NCBI GenBank assembly: GCA_000507305.1
Contig: DF239847.1
Coordinates: 94,179-158,178, forward strand
Direction of reading: 5' to 3'
DNA length: 64,000 nt
From: Breviolum minutum Mf 1.05b.01
Taxonomy: Eukaryota > Sar > Dinophyceae > Suessiales > Symbiodiniaceae
Shown in pieces: positions 34,339 through 45,350 of this stretch (the stretch's first letter is position 1; every line of letters begins with the position of its first letter). Below the pieces are notes generated by a model. The model did not search any database. It was not told the DNA's origin and worked only from the letters and a program-made list of their open reading frames with translations. The position numbers were made by a program, and so were the translations under genes.

Positions 34339-34456
34339 ATGTCAGGGATCATTAAAGTATATACCCATTTTAGGGGGATCACACAATGCAAATGTATGGC
34401 AATTGTTGAGGGATTCTACCTAATGTATTTTTTTGGTTGGTGTCATATAGTGACCC
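34339..34456. repeat. Inverted-repeat element, family G
   Basis: CAGGGATCATTAAAGTATATA to TGTCATATAGTGACCCCTAG; shares ATTTTAGGGGGATCACACAA with the copy at 24681. Confidence 0.88.
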
Positions 34457-34543
34457 CTAGAAATGTTTGGTGTTTTGATTGGCCTAACAGACTTCTATCA
34501 AAGGATCATTAGTAGTATCATGACCCCTGGGTTGATAATACAG

Positions 34544-34634
34544 CCCATAAGATCCATGTATGGTATATTTACCTACATTTGGTTGATTTTTGTGGTAAAT
34601 GTGGGTAAATATACCATACATGGATCCAATGTGT
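34544..34634. repeat. Inverted-repeat element, family A
   Basis: Best-conserved copy: ATGTATGGTATATTTACCTA and ATATACCATACATGGATCC arms. It ends 32 bp before the exon acceptor. Confidence 0.92.
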
Positions 34635-34666
34635 ACTGACCGCTGCATAGTTTTGTTGTCATTCAG

Positions 34667-34760
34667 GTGCTATTGTGCCAGCTTTGACTCAAGTCTAGAC
34701 CAAGATGCCTTGCAATGTGGGAGCACCGAGGCAGGCTGTTTTCGTGTCGTGGGATCAGGG
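34667..34760 (+). CDS. Exon, motif f through a
   Basis: GTCATTCAG|G reads CYCASFDSSLDQDALQCGST then EAGCFRVVGSG. CYC...C and GxFRVVG lie in one exon. Possible GA donors at 34752 (phase 1, matching other a exons) or 34761. Confidence 0.92.
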
Positions 34761-34787
34761 GAAATCCTCCCCAAAATGGCATCAAAG

Positions 34788-34894
34788 TACTGTTGATGGA
34801 AGAAATTCGGCTAACCAGTTGATATGGTAAATATCCCATTATGTACAAGGTTTTATACATCCCAAGTGGTGCAGGATTTCTTCTATTAACAGTA
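34788..34894. repeat. Inverted-repeat element, family C
   Basis: TACTGTTGATGGAAGAAATT to GGATTTCTTCTATTAACAGTA; lies directly after the exon. Confidence 0.88.
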
Positions 34895-35124
34895 TGGAAA
34901 TCCTCCTTCTTGCAATAGAGAAATACATGAAATACATTTGGAAATGGGTAGATTTTCCGACCGGCTATGTGAACTATTATCGGAGGGTAAGTTGCTCGAA
35001 ATGAAACAGAAGGGTGAATCTTTTTTTTGGCGATGACAGATACAAGTTGTATACGACATGTATTAATGAGTGTAAATATACTCAGAATGATAATATTAGT
35101 ATATAGTATACTAGTCATGTTAAT

Positions 35125-35207
35125 CCCATATGTTTCATGTAGGGAATATTTACCTACATTTACCATCAAATTGAGCCAAATGTTGGTAGATATTCCCTAC
35201 AGGGAGT
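35125..35207. repeat. Inverted-repeat element, family A
   Basis: CCCATATGTTTCATGTAGGG left end, GGTAGATATTCCCTAC right arm. The ends are remodelled relative to other copies. Confidence 0.8.
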
Positions 35208-35380
35208 ATCTAGGAACGACAATGATGATAGTAAACATATTTTGTTATACACACAAACCTATTTTTACAATAACTTGTTGCAGTACCATTTAGACTTGAA
35301 ATATAGCCAGACTGATAGCGTCTCCTACAAGAAGTTCTCATTACGGTTGGTGAGATCTTTGGCCGGATCAGTCTTGGCAG

Positions 35381-35435
35381 ACCTTTAAGTGACCAGCCCA
35401 ACTCGTGTTTCCGTTGCCCCAACAATCAACGATAC
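35381..35435 (+). CDS. Candidate exon, motif b
   Basis: CAGTCTTGGCAG|A reads PLSDQPNSCFRCPNNQRY, donor GTTTTT. Two Cys spaced like FxCxx. Confidence 0.5.
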
Positions 35436-35516
35436 GTTTTTGTGAATGATGAATGAGATCCTGCTAATCTGCTAATTTGTTGCCAATAGAAACCCTAAGT
35501 GTGATATACCCTCCTG

Positions 35517-35600
35517 AGAACTAACATATCCTATCCAAAGGCACTTTTGAAAATGATTTCACTTTTCCAGTGGTGGGATATGTTAGTTTCATGGAGGGTA
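35517..35600. repeat. Inverted-repeat element, family B2
   Basis: TACCCTCCTGAGAACTAACA to ATGTTAGTTTCATGGAGGGTA. Confidence 0.88.
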
Positions 35601-35811
35601 CACTCTCATGGAATCCAACGTATCTTCTACTCTTCGTTCCTGTGAGGGGGAAAACTTTGCCCCCTCCTTGGATCCGTAGGGACCAAACTAAAGACATTTC
35701 ATGAAAACAACTTTTTAAAAGTAGAACATCGATGAATATTGTACACTGAAATCCTTTTTTATTTTGCCCATGTTATGTTTCAATATAATTTCAACGTTAT
35801 TTTGGGAACCA

Positions 35812-35930
35812 TGTTGTTGATGGAAGAAATCCTGCACCACCTGGGATGTATAAAACCTTGTTACCCTAGTGGGATATTCTCCATATCAACTGGAGATCGC
35901 CGGATTTCTGCAGCATCACCAGTATCATAA
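35812..35930. repeat. Family C element, degenerate
   Basis: GTTGATGGAAGAAATCCTGC and GATTTCTGCAGCATCACCAG; the core GATGTATAAAACCTTG is shared. Confidence 0.7.
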
Positions 35931-36097
35931 TCTCTATAATTCATCTACCCTTGTTGGCAAAATCAAAACAGTGAAGTCGTCAAATTTCGGTGGCCTCTTG
36001 GGTTGGATTATTTTCCCCGAAGATTAACCCCGATGGAACCTGATTGGATGGATGCTGTGGAATTTGCTTCAGATGATGCTTCCTTTTTTGAAAACAG

Positions 36098-36145
36098 GTG
36101 GGTTTTGTGATGCTATGTGATTTGGGACCCTGGAGGGCACCAATT
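36098..36145 (+). CDS. Candidate exon, motif c
   Basis: TTTGAAAACAG| reads VGFVMLCDLGPWRAP; FVMLCD fits GDxVMLxxC. A GC donor after TGGAGG is possible. Confidence 0.55.
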
Positions 36146-36570
36146 TTGGACATGGAAAATTGGTTTTGTAGATGATTGTCCTTTTCCAGGGGGCACGTAT
36201 TCTCAGGTTCCATGTTAATCTGTTCATCCTCCGGGGTGTATTTTAATCTGAGCCCACAAGACTGCTTTGCTACTGCAAGGATAAAGGCGATTGGTTCGAA
36301 TGTTACATGCTTCATGTGTCATGAGCATCTTTCATGTTTTTGAATGTGGGTCTAGCTGGTCTACGTTATCCCTCGTTATGGCCTCATTCTATCCAATTAT
36401 ACCATCATATACCATCAAAAAACAATCATATAACATCATAAAGCGATTTAAAATGGGATGACATTCTATCCATGAAACTAACATCAGGTGTGTTTTGTTA
36501 GCCCCCAAATGACCCTGTTCATCGACTTCACCATAAAAAAATCATTCCTCGGACCGTCAGGACTTTGCAG

Positions 36571-36622
36571 CGACAGCGGGTTTTCTCACGGCAGCTGGGG
36601 CGATATTGGTTGTGGGGCCTGT
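36571..36622 (+). CDS. Exon, motif a
   Basis: GGACTTTGCAG|CG reads TAGFLTAAGAILVVGP, a textbook a motif. The donor may be GT (phase 0) or GA (GT|GATG); the latter fits the next exon. Confidence 0.85.
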
Positions 36623-36772
36623 GATGTAGATTGGCTTGGGTAAACCTATGATGAACAAATCCAGTAAGATATCGCCTGCGATGCTGGATTGATGTAGGTG
36701 ATCCTTCTTGCAGTTTTCTTTCTCGGAGTTTGTTGGAAAAAAACGTGGTTGGTAAGTTGTTTGATTTGGCAG

Positions 36773-36839
36773 GTTTCGTGCGTTCCTTGGTTGGACATGT
36801 TCTAGAGATATCACTTTAAGCACCCGTAGGGAAAAACTG
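36773..36839 (+). CDS. Exon, motif b
   Basis: GATTTGGCAG|G, in phase after a GA donor at 36623, reads FRAFLGWTCSRDITLSTRRE, Lys, Leu, and ends before GATGAG (possible GA donor). Confidence 0.6.
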
Positions 36840-36938
36840 GATGAGTTTTAGATAGTGTGCTTCGTCGGATGTCAGACGACCAGACATGTATATTATGCAG
36901 AATTCATCACGATGAGCCCCACCTGTTGAGTTTCCCAG

Positions 36939-36989
36939 ATGAAAGCGGAAGATATCATACGTGTGGAATTGGGGAATAGAGCTTGCCAA
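36939..36989 (+). CDS. Exon, motif c
   Basis: AGTTTCCCAG| reads MKAEDIIRVELGNRACQ, donor GTACAT. EDIIRVEL fits GDxIxV. 17 codons, phase 0. Confidence 0.7.
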
Positions 36990-37143
36990 GTACATCTAAT
37001 TGCCACACACAGCATTCTTTGATCGGTGGTTTTAGTACAGATTTTCAAGGCAGGCCCAATGGATTTGAGTAAATGAATGCGACCACCCCACTCACGCCGA
37101 CTGGTTGGATGATTCTCCACCATAGCTCATGGGAAACGCTCAG

Positions 37144-37195
37144 GTGTTGGGTGCTTTCCCAGATCAAACGGTGAACTGTACACGAAATGAGGCGC
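37144..37195 (+). CDS. Exon, motif d
   Basis: GAAACGCTCAG| in phase 0 reads VLGAFPDQTVNCTRNEA. AFPDQ is motif d. Several possible ends. Confidence 0.75.
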
Positions 37196-37433
37196 GCGAA
37201 CTCAAGGAAAAGGAGCAGAGGCATAGCAAAATGTCTATCCTTAGATGTGGTTATATATAGAGCTTATAGGTTACTGAAATAGAGTATTTATCAGGGTTCC
37301 ATGAAAGGTATCCGATAGAAATGGCTGATGACGTGTTCAAAGGGATGTTCGAAAAAGCTACAGTATTGTAAGCATGTACCAGGGACCCGGAAAGGGTACG
37401 GTACGTTTTGATGTGATACAACATCCTTGGCAG

Positions 37434-37540
37434 TTGCCACTGCCACTGAAGTCTTGTGTGAACTGCTGCCACTGAAGAAAGGATATCTCATTTGGAGCTA
37501 CAACTTTGGAGTTGACCGGAGCAGCTTTAAATCCCAAAAC
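37434..37540 (+). CDS. Exon, motif d-end into e
   Basis: CCTTGGCAG|TT reads ATATEVLCELLPLKKGYLIW then SYNFGVDRSSFKSQN, donor GTATGA. SYNFGVD is motif e. 107 nt. Confidence 0.8.
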
Positions 37541-37935
37541 GTATGAAAATCACTAAGATATACAAGAAGTGCCAACTTCCCAACATTTGAAAAGGGGTGA
37601 ATTGTCTATTGTGATGTTTGATTGCCAGAGGGTGGTTCAGATGGTAGCATATGTTTTCACAATGATGAGTTGCATTGGTGAAAACACTGAGCAACGACAG
37701 TAACGACAAATATTTTCACTTTTTTTGGGGCTCGGATTTTCAGAAGCTAAGATCAAAGTGCCTAGATACATGTTCAGATATACACTGCAGTTATATGTCT
37801 ATGCAAATACGTGTGTTCTTCTCTTATTTCCTATGAGAGGGGACTAATTATCAACCCCACCACACAGCAGGTCAATTTTTTCAATTTGTCGTGGCTGGCG
37901 GCTGGATATTTCCATGGCTGGGGTTGTATTTTCAG

Positions 37936-37992
37936 CTCGGCTGGGATCTGAGGCCTGTACTTTTGTGTTGGAGGGCAATGGTTTGGGGATCC
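37936..37992 (+). CDS. Candidate exon, motif f
   Basis: GTATTTTCAG| reads LGWDLRPVLLCWRAMVWG. LLCW fits motif f. All three frames are open over 37870-38050, so the frame is insecure. Confidence 0.5.
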
Positions 37993-38247
37993 AAACGGGC
38001 GGATGGAATTGTGAAGGGAATGCCGCGAAATCCGTGGGAGGGGGTATAGATAGGATGATCTAAATTCCATGTTATGTATACGTATACTATATACAGTATA
38101 ATATATATATATGTTTATCTTAATAGTTGGGTCTACATATCCCCAAATTCTCGTACCTGCGGTGGTTTAGTGCGGGAAATCACCCCACGCCTTAAATCTG
38201 GCTTGCAATCAAAGTAAACTGCCAAGGTGCATTCTGTAAATATATGT

Positions 38248-38341
38248 ACACCCCTGAAAACTAACAGGAAAATCCCATGTTCAAGAGGAAATACATCTTC
38301 TAATGGTGGAGTTTCCATTGTCATGTTAGTTTTCGCGGGTT
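38248..38341. repeat. Inverted-repeat element, family D
   Basis: GTACACCCCTGAAAACTAAC to TGTTAGTTTTCGCGGGTT. Confidence 0.82.
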
Positions 38342-38646
38342 CTATATATATATATATATATTTACAGAATTTACATACACATAATGCACATGTTTTTGTT
38401 AACAATCTATCTCCAAAAGAAAATTCAGACTCAACAGAGAACCATCCGCTTACATACACCCAGACCTTCACGAAATTATGAATGCATACAGTATACAGAT
38501 AGTTGTAAAAACATGTATGTTTTCGTTTTAACTACTTACATTAAGTGATGTGATTTCTGCCTTCCAAACAATTTATCTGAATCTGGAGCCGGTGACACCA
38601 AAACGGTGAGTTCACCGAGGTTTGAATAGCGCCATTCATCGTCTAG

Positions 38647-38720
38647 CTATCACTGATAGCAGTGGCACCTGCGGAGCCAGTTTCTTGTAGGGAAGATGTA
38701 CGTCTGGATGGAAGCAAGGG
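38647..38720 (+). CDS. Candidate exon, motif a into b
   Basis: CATCGTCTAG| reads LSLIAVAPAEPVSCREDVRL, Asp, Gly. LIAVAPAEP resembles LxVxGP; one Cys follows. Confidence 0.5.
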
Positions 38721-38756
38721 GATGGTGGGAATGGAATGTTACGTTTGTTTAGTTTA

Positions 38757-39018
38757 TTTACCCTTTGGTAAACTAACATAACAATTGAATATCTCAGATT
38801 TTCAATAGGAAATTACATCTTGAAGTCGGGCCCATCTTCCAGCCAGCTATGTTAGTTTAGCAGATTATTATAGATGGAAGGTGCTACTGAATATCATAGA
38901 TTGGATTCGTGAAAAACGGAAAACTATGAAAAAAACATACTGTTCAGAACAGATGTATCTTCTATTTTTTGAATTAACTGGTGGTTTCCCATTGTTATGG
39001 TTAGTTTACCAGAGTTTG
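38757..39018. repeat. Nested inverted-repeat elements, family D-like
   Basis: TTTGGTAAACTAACATAAC near 38766 pairs with GTTATGGTTAGTTTACCAG near 38995, with another GTTAGTTTAGC at 38848. It looks like one element inserted in another. Confidence 0.65.
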
Positions 39019-39383
39019 CACATTTTTGCAAACAACATCAGCAAAGTTCATGGCATTTTTGGTAGGAATCCTTCCCAAAATGATGATCAACTCTAAGGCG
39101 AAAGCATTGACACTGCAACACGGCGTCGGCGAGATGTGACGTCCAACCCGTGACCGGGGCAAAACGGGGGGGAAAAAACGGATCCTGGCGTCGCTATTGA
39201 TAGGTTTGAATGCCAAAGAAAGGGAAATGTAGTATATATAGTTGGGATATGATATGATAAGAGCATTTGCTGCAGGATGTTCTTCACTATTTGGATAGAT
39301 GACCCTGCATTTCGTTGGCCAAATATCAGAATCTGCAAATGACATGTGCTTTGATACTGTGTTGTCTGGTGACGTCATCTAAG

Positions 39384-39440
39384 TGGTGGTTTGTGTCTGC
39401 GGATTGAACACTGACCCCATTTTTGGTGGAAATTTATGCA
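39384..39440 (+). CDS. Candidate exon, motif c
   Basis: CATCTAAG|TG reads VVCVCGLNTDPIFGGN, like VVVxxCG...GFG. Confidence 0.5.
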
Positions 39441-39591
39441 TGCACCACATGCTCCATGCTACACATGGAGTGGCCTGGGGGTGATCTTAACGCTGCTGGG
39501 ACTTGCACACACGGGTCGGCTTTTTTCGCAACTGTTCTGTCTTGACTTCTCTGAAAGGAGTTGGATTCTTTTTTTTTTAGTTGGGAAATTA

Positions 39592-39697
39592 TACAATCCC
39601 TGAAACTGAACATAGCCCCTGAAGATAGACCCCTGGAAAGATTGGAAAAGGAGATTCCTATTGGAAACCACCACTTTTAGGGGCTATACCTCTACCA
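39592..39697. repeat. Inverted-repeat element, family B
   Basis: TACAATCCCTGAAACTGAACA to TTTTAGGGGCTATACC; the ends are more diverged. Confidence 0.75.
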
Positions 39698-39795
39698 ACA
39701 TCATGAAGTGTTCTGCCGATTCGTTCCACGGATGTTAACCGCCGGATCCGGATGTGATTTTTTGTTGCGGGAGAAATACGAGTATCATTACTAGG

Positions 39796-39870
39796 TGGCG
39801 GTTTCAAAATATTTTTGATTTTCACCCCGATACCAGTTAGATTATAATGAATTGAACCTTGAAGCATTGT
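39796..39870. repeat. Family E element, partial
   Basis: CTAGGTGGCGGTTTCAAAAT left end and a TTTTCACCCCGAT core; no right arm found. Confidence 0.7.
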
Positions 39871-40058
39871 ACACTGGTACATTTGATATTTGATACTCCC
39901 TATTTGAGAAAACCTTTTCAAGTTTACCTTTTGGGGTGTTCGTATAGTTAAATCATCCTTAGCCCCCCCCCACCTCAAAAAAAAGAAACAAACAAATTTG
40001 GATCACTTCCAAAAACTTTCAACTGTAACTGATTCCCGAAAACTTCTGACCGGCACAA

Positions 40059-40147
40059 CCCATGGGATACATGTATGGTAGTTTCCCTACATTTACCATA
40101 CAAAAATCCATCAAATGTAGGTAAATATATACCATACATGGTATGGG
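40059..40147. repeat. Inverted-repeat element, family A
   Basis: CCCATGGGATACATGTATGG to ACCATACATGGTATGGG with arms CCTACATTTACCATAC and TCAAATGTAGGTAAATA. Confidence 0.9.
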
Positions 40148-40187
40148 TAAGAGCTTGAACCCCCTTGAACTGGTGGGTTGTGACGAG

Positions 40188-40265
40188 GTACAGTGCCGTA
40201 GGCGTCACCGTAGAGAGTTATTTGACCTTCACAGTGGACCCCATCCAGGCGGAAAGATGCGCAAG
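40188..40265 (+). CDS. Exon, degenerate motif f
   Basis: TGTGACGAG|G reads YSAVGVTVESYLTFTVDPIQ then AERCA and AG|, possible GA donor. Spacing matches SAVGGDYALCWC at 14034, but CWC is replaced by TFT. Confidence 0.65.
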
Positions 40266-40869
40266 GATTTGATCAATTCATGTCATTGGTGATGTTCTTT
40301 TAAAAACCATGTTTTTGGTGTTGTGTGTTTACCCTGTTTTTTTTTGAACATGTTTATCCAGATTAAGATGAGGAAGTTGAAATCATGGTTTAGAAAGAAA
40401 ATAATAATATTGTGTTTTTTTTTCAAGTTGAAACTATATACCATCTATAGTTTTGAATGTCACTGTATATAAAAACAACGTGCCCCAAAAAAGAAACAAC
40501 AAAGCTCCAAGAGACTCTGGAAGCCAAATAATTAACCCACCCTTGGGCGGTTAGAGTCATCTCAGCTGATGGTAAGTTGGTGCTGTTGCCGGTAGAAAGA
40601 TGCCTATTCTGGGTACACTGGTTGGAACTTGTCAGCTAGGTTGGTGAAGAGGGCTATGCACCTTCAAATGTACAGCAACTAGCACCATAGGAATCACCAT
40701 CAACCATGCAGTAGAATAGATTACCATTGGGTGTAGCAGTTTGTTGTTCCAAAGATTTGTTTGAAGATGTTAATGTGGATGAAACACAAAGATCAAGGCA
40801 ATGTATGTCATGAATGTCTTAACATTTGATCAAAATGCTGAATTTCTTCATTTTTTCATTTTGCCGAAG

Positions 40870-40914
40870 GGATCGGCATGGCGCGGTTTGAAGATGTGTT
40901 TCTTTTTTGCAAGC
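40870..40914 (+). CDS. Exon, motif c
   Basis: TTTTGCCGAAG|GG reads IGMARFEDVFLFCK and C|, possible GA donor. GIGMxxxEDVFLFC fits motif c. Confidence 0.75.
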
Positions 40915-41181
40915 GATCAATCCTCCACTTGACCAGCACAATCTCCCAACCATGACTGTCATCGAAATCCTTACGAAGGCTTGTGAACTCTCAACATTTC
41001 ATCAGCAAAAAAGTCAATACACTGATGACCAAAGCTATCACAAACAAACCCTTATGTTTTTTTAAATGAAAACAGTAGTCAACCCCCTGAAGTCTTGGAA
41101 GGATTTTTCTTGAACTGCAGGACCTCTTTTCAAACCTCTCCAGACCATCAATCCTCACTTTTTTTCGCCATCAATTTTCAG

Positions 41182-41281
41182 GCCTTGGACAGTTACATCA
41201 TGTGTTTTTGCATTCCTGCCATCGGTGGGAGTCTTTGCAGTGTTTGGGGCACCCAGCCAAAACGCTGCTCCGCCCGAGCCG
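41182..41281 (+). CDS. Exon, motif f
   Basis: ATCAATTTTCAG| reads ALDSYIMCFCIPAIGGSLCS then VWGTQPKRC. Canonical YxMCFC...C. The block stays open to a TAG at 41347, but the following a motif is in another frame, so the end is unclear. Confidence 0.85.
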
Positions 41282-41360
41282 CCAGCCTCAGCGCGTGGAA
41301 GCTGAGGCGACAAGCCTCACGACTTACCGGCAGAACATCGGAATTTTAGATGTTGGGGGA
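41282..41360 (+). CDS. Exon, motif a
   Basis: CCAGCCTCAG| in a different frame reads VEAEATSLTTYRQNIGILDV, Gly, Gly. NIGILDVGG is motif a. No normal-sized intron fits between this and the motif f block. Confidence 0.7.
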
Positions 41361-41832
41361 AAGCCCAGAGGGGAAAAAAACAGCCAAGGGGAGGTTGAGG
41401 TGGATGTGATTCTGATATGATAAAGATTTAGTTACTAAAATCGGTTGAAGGGTTGCCATTTGATAGATTATGGATCCTCTTTTTGGCAGAATGTGTCAAC
41501 TTTGGATGGTACGATTGCAACTGTAGGGACTTGAACATTGCAATCGTTGGGAAGTGAAGTGTTTCAAGAGTACAGGACAACCTTCAACAAAATGTGTTGA
41601 TACGTTTTGCTGTTGCTCCTTTTTTTTGTTGGGATTTACGTCCTACATTTATAGCTTGGTAAGTTTTTACTTTGCTGGTTGTAGAGAAGAACAACTTGTC
41701 AAGATGTTGGCTCCTTTTGCAGACTAACAAGTTTGGCTTGACCTTGTTGCATGCTTTACTCGTCCCTGAAAACTTGTTTGATATAGATCGTGAACCTTTT
41801 CAAAGTGACCCACTTTTATCAAGCTTCTGCAG

Positions 41833-41895
41833 AGTCCCAATGTTTTCACTGGACAACTGAGATTCGTGGTGCAACTGCCGGTCAACAGTTTACCT
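41833..41895 (+). CDS. Exon, motif a into b
   Basis: AAGCTTCTGCAG|AG reads SQCFHWTTEIRGATAGQQFT then CGRHSEFG. IRGATAGQQFTCGR fits GP...FTC. Possible GC donor CAG|GCATTC. Confidence 0.75.
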
Positions 41896-42151
41896 GCGGC
41901 AGGCATTCGGAATTCGGAAATTTTCTGAATTTTAGAGCTACGAAAAGGGGTTCTGAAGTTGTAAGATGATCAACCCAATGTGAGATTGAAAGATGGGCAC
42001 TACCGTTGCGACCTCACCGTATGTGGGGTGGTATAGGGTTTAGGTCTGTGTTTTGTCTATTGTGGTTCTACGACTTTACCCAGATTAATGGCAAACATCC
42101 TGCAACAATTGAAGGCTTTCATGGCTTGCCTGCATGTTTTCCAACATACAG

Positions 42152-42190
42152 ATTCGGTTGGTTGCGACATGCGTCCCTGGCATATTGCTC
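42152..42190 (+). CDS. Exon, motif c
   Basis: TCCAACATACAG| reads IRLVATCVPGILL, matching GDxIRLVAxC. The end is uncertain. Confidence 0.75.
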
Positions 42191-42432
42191 ACATCTATGT
42201 TTGTTATGGTCATAATCAGTGAAAGCATGTTGAGGCTTGCCCGAGGATTCGAAGATACTGTACATATATATATATATATAAATATAAATACTATAGTATA
42301 TATATATACTGTAGTCATTTCTGATTATGATGATGATAAGGTGAGCTCATCTATGTCATTCCAGAGGGATTGACCGACTACTTTTTGCTTTTTTGCCTGG
42401 CTTGCAAAATGATGGTGTCTTCAACCTGCCAG

Positions 42433-42560
42433 GGGTGGGCGTTGCACTTTGGACATCTTAGGACGTGGTTTGAGATGGGAATCCCAACGGTCGTTGGTGT
42501 CGTTGGTGTTTTTTTTGAGTGCTGGATCTGTATGCCCAAGATTCACCTTCCATGGAGTTG
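42433..42560 (+). CDS. Exon, motif e through f
   Basis: CAACCTGCCAG| reads GWALHFGHLRTWFEMG then VGVFFECWICMPKIH. HFG and FECWIC follow in one frame. If the donor is GTATGC (phase 1) it joins the next exon in frame. Confidence 0.8.
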
Positions 42561-42616
42561 CTGGATTTGATTGGAAAGTTTAAAAAAAAGCAAGGCCCCC
42601 TTTTGATATCCCGCAG

Positions 42617-42667
42617 GGCCGACTAGCCTAGGATTGGCAGTATTGGCACCCCACAACCATCTTGATG
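42617..42667 (+). CDS. Exon, motif a
   Basis: GATATCCCGCAG|GG reads PTSLGLAVLAPHNHLD and G|, GA donor in phase 1 as in other a exons. GLAVLAP is motif a. Confidence 0.8.
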
Positions 42668-43197
42668 GATGTTGAAAGCACCTTAAACCACGTTGAACCG
42701 AGCATTATCATAGCAGAGATATGCCAGAGATAAATTGTTCGGATATTTATAGATGAGCTGAAATGCATTTGCTGAATTTTTTGTTAACATTGTATGAAAT
42801 GCTGTTTCAACACATTTAACCGTTTGAAGAAGACATTGAATATCTTCACATGCACAAGGGCTGAAGGACCATGGTGAACAGTATGATTTACTGAGGTACT
42901 TTGGATCGGGTTTGGTGGCTCAGCACCCCACCTTGCAGCTGGGTATTTCCCTTATATACTTATATATAAATTCATTTACAGTATGTAACTGGTGGAACAC
43001 TACTGGACTCTTTGTCAATATAATATACATATATACATATATTATATCACGGTTTTAGTTGGTTCAGGTTGAATCATCCAGTCAAATCAAACATGGTTAA
43101 TGTTTCTCATTGCCAGGTTGTTTTCTACATGTCAACACTGCAAGGAATCCTGTGACAGTGACAATCATTTTGCAGTCAAAATTATAATACACTGCTT

Positions 43198-43400
43198 GTG
43201 GTTGTAGTGGTGGTGGCGGCGGTGGTGGTGGCGGCGGTGGTCGTCGTGGTGGTGGGGGTGGTCGTTGTCGTTGTCATTGTCATTGTCGTCGTTGTCCTCG
43301 TTGTCGATGTTTTTGTCGGTTTTGTCGTTTTTTGTTGTTGTTGCTCTTCTTCTTCTTGTTGTTGTTGTTGTTGTTGTTGCTGCTGCGCTGCTGCTCGTAC
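43198..43400. repeat. Low-complexity GTT/GGT/CTT tract
   Basis: Triplet-like repeats of several kinds give Val-rich + and Thr/Gln-rich minus frames. Confidence 0.9.
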
Positions 43401-43497
43401 TTGCAATTCCCTACAATGGTTTAGCTACTTATTGTAGCTGCTAGCTATGTCCATGGCAGTTATGTCAATACAAATCAAATCGATGGCCCGATTTCAG

Positions 43498-43550
43498 GCT
43501 AAAATCGTGAACACGTCAACAGCCTGCACCGGCGAACCACAGGAAACGGG
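43498..43550 (+). CDS. Exon, motif b
   Basis: CCCGATTTCAG| reads AKIVNTSTACTGEPQETG with a split codon before GTAGGG. ACTGEPQ fits CxxGxP. Confidence 0.7.
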
Positions 43551-44740
43551 GTAGGGACACTTGGTATGGCAGTTTTCGAGGGTAAGAGCTGCGTTTTGTT
43601 TGGAAGGCCAAACGTTGAAAGAAAAAGTTACATATATTCGGGTGTATCATGGTGTATCACAGTACGGTGCCAATCGAATAACATTCCATGACCTTCATGT
43701 ATTCTGATTTTTAGCATGAATCTTCACTTTCCATTCTTCGGCTACCGAACTATCTATAATTCTCCAATGTATACATATATTGGAGAGAGAGAGTGAGAGA
43801 GAAATAAAAGAAAGAGTCGCATTCGCAATGCGATTTATTGTCCTTGTACTATACATTCTACACACATGCAATACAGTATGGAGCATTCAACGTGTCCTCG
43901 AAGAATCAATATGCAATAGGTTAACACATCTAATTTGGAGCAACCATAGTGATAATGAGCAATGTTCACTAGTCAATAAAATTGACAATCAACTGTTCTA
44001 GGTGGAAACTCATGTTTGTATCATGCAAAACTGTAGAATTGCTTCCACAACGATTGTCACAACAGTATACAACAGTAATAGGAACAACTTCCGCCCTTTA
44101 CCCTTCCGCTCTTCCTAAACAATCCTAAACACAAACTTACGTTCCCGCTGAGGTTCTTCAAATCGCTTCTCATCGCTGATCGCGATGGTACTACCAGCAC
44201 ATCTGCAAGGTGTAAAAGATGTTGTGAAAAGATGTACAGTTTGAAGGCGAATTGATACTACTGTAGTATGTTTGTAAAGGGTTGATAGTTTGAACCATTT
44301 ATTGAAATCATATACTGTATCTTTAGTTATCTTGTTTTGAATTTCACGGTTTACATCGTCATTTCCATGAGTTTATCTTCACCTAGGTGTTGTTGTGATG
44401 TTCAACTTTATAGGTGATGGATGGTGATGGCTTGATTTATTCATAAGAGCTATGGTTCCTGAGCCTTGCATAGTGTTTACATTCAATTTTACAAAAAAAA
44501 CAGCTGAATCAGCAATGTCAACTTTCTTATATGGGCTGTTGACCAGAGATTTAAATGATCCCACAGTTGCCAGGAAATCAAACATAGTGATAATATAATC
44601 ACCTTCGTCCCGGGGATTGTTTGTCCCCAGCTGGTTTTCGGACAATGACCAACCAACTAAGATGTTTTTTTCCCGTCATGATGACTTGGATCTAGCCCCC
44701 TTTTTGCCAGGATGCCAGTGGCAGCCATGAAGCTTTATAG
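43551..44740. other. Long intron-like stretch
   Basis: No module motif. A minus-strand 88-codon ORF (44379-44645) looks fairly protein-like but matches no family I know. A short (GA)n run lies at 43783-43800. Confidence 0.5.
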
Positions 44741-44759
44741 AGATTCCCGAGCCTAAAAA

Positions 44760-44990
44760 TGAAATGTCATCCTGGTGGTCTCCATTGCATCCCGGGGGGC
44801 ATCCTGGGGGGTATATCCAAGTCATCATCGTTCAGGTTCTCCTTGGGTCAAGTCACAGCTGGAGGCCGGTGGGATTCAATCCACTGGGGTAAACCCCAAA
44901 GGATTTCGATGTGTCCCAAATTCCTGAACGAAATGATTGATTCTTCAATCAGTTTGGGAGTCATTTTGTTGGGTCAAAAAGTGGACGTTT
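44760..44990 (+). CDS. Long exon, motifs d-e-f-a
   Basis: One frame reads CHPGGLHCIPGGILGGIS, SSSFRFSLGQVTAGGRW, DSIHWGKPQRISMCPKF and ISLGVILLGQK. The four segments occur in module order without introns; CWC has become SIHW. An internal acceptor at 44835 is also possible. Confidence 0.85.
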
Positions 44991-45205
44991 AACATGACTT
45001 TTTGGAGCAAAACTCTCCCAGCAACGTTTTTTTTAGCAAACACAGGTCGACTCAGCTTCAGAAACGGTAAACCCAATCAACAAAGGTGAGGCTTCGCAGT
45101 TTCGTGAAGACAAGATTGACGTTTTCGCGAGTGAAAGGAAGAGAAGCCTCAGTGAAACACCCAAACCCACGGCCCCAGGGCATGTTTTCGGTATGCTTTG
45201 ACCAG

Positions 45206-45350
45206 AACTCCAGCAGAAGAACCCAAAAAAATCTCCATTGATTCACCAATTTCTCCATCCCATGTGTTTCGTCTACGTGCAATATTAGGTGCAAGGAAGG
45301 CAGGCACTGTTTCCAACGTTGGTGTATCACTTGAACGGGATAAAATGACG
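45206..45350 (+). CDS. Exon, motif b into c, degenerate
   Basis: GCTTTGACCAG|A reads TPAEEPKKISIDSPISPSH, VFRLRAILGARKAGTV and SNVGVSLERDKM. VGVSLERDKM is motif c; the b Cys are absent. The 3' end is uncertain. Confidence 0.8.
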
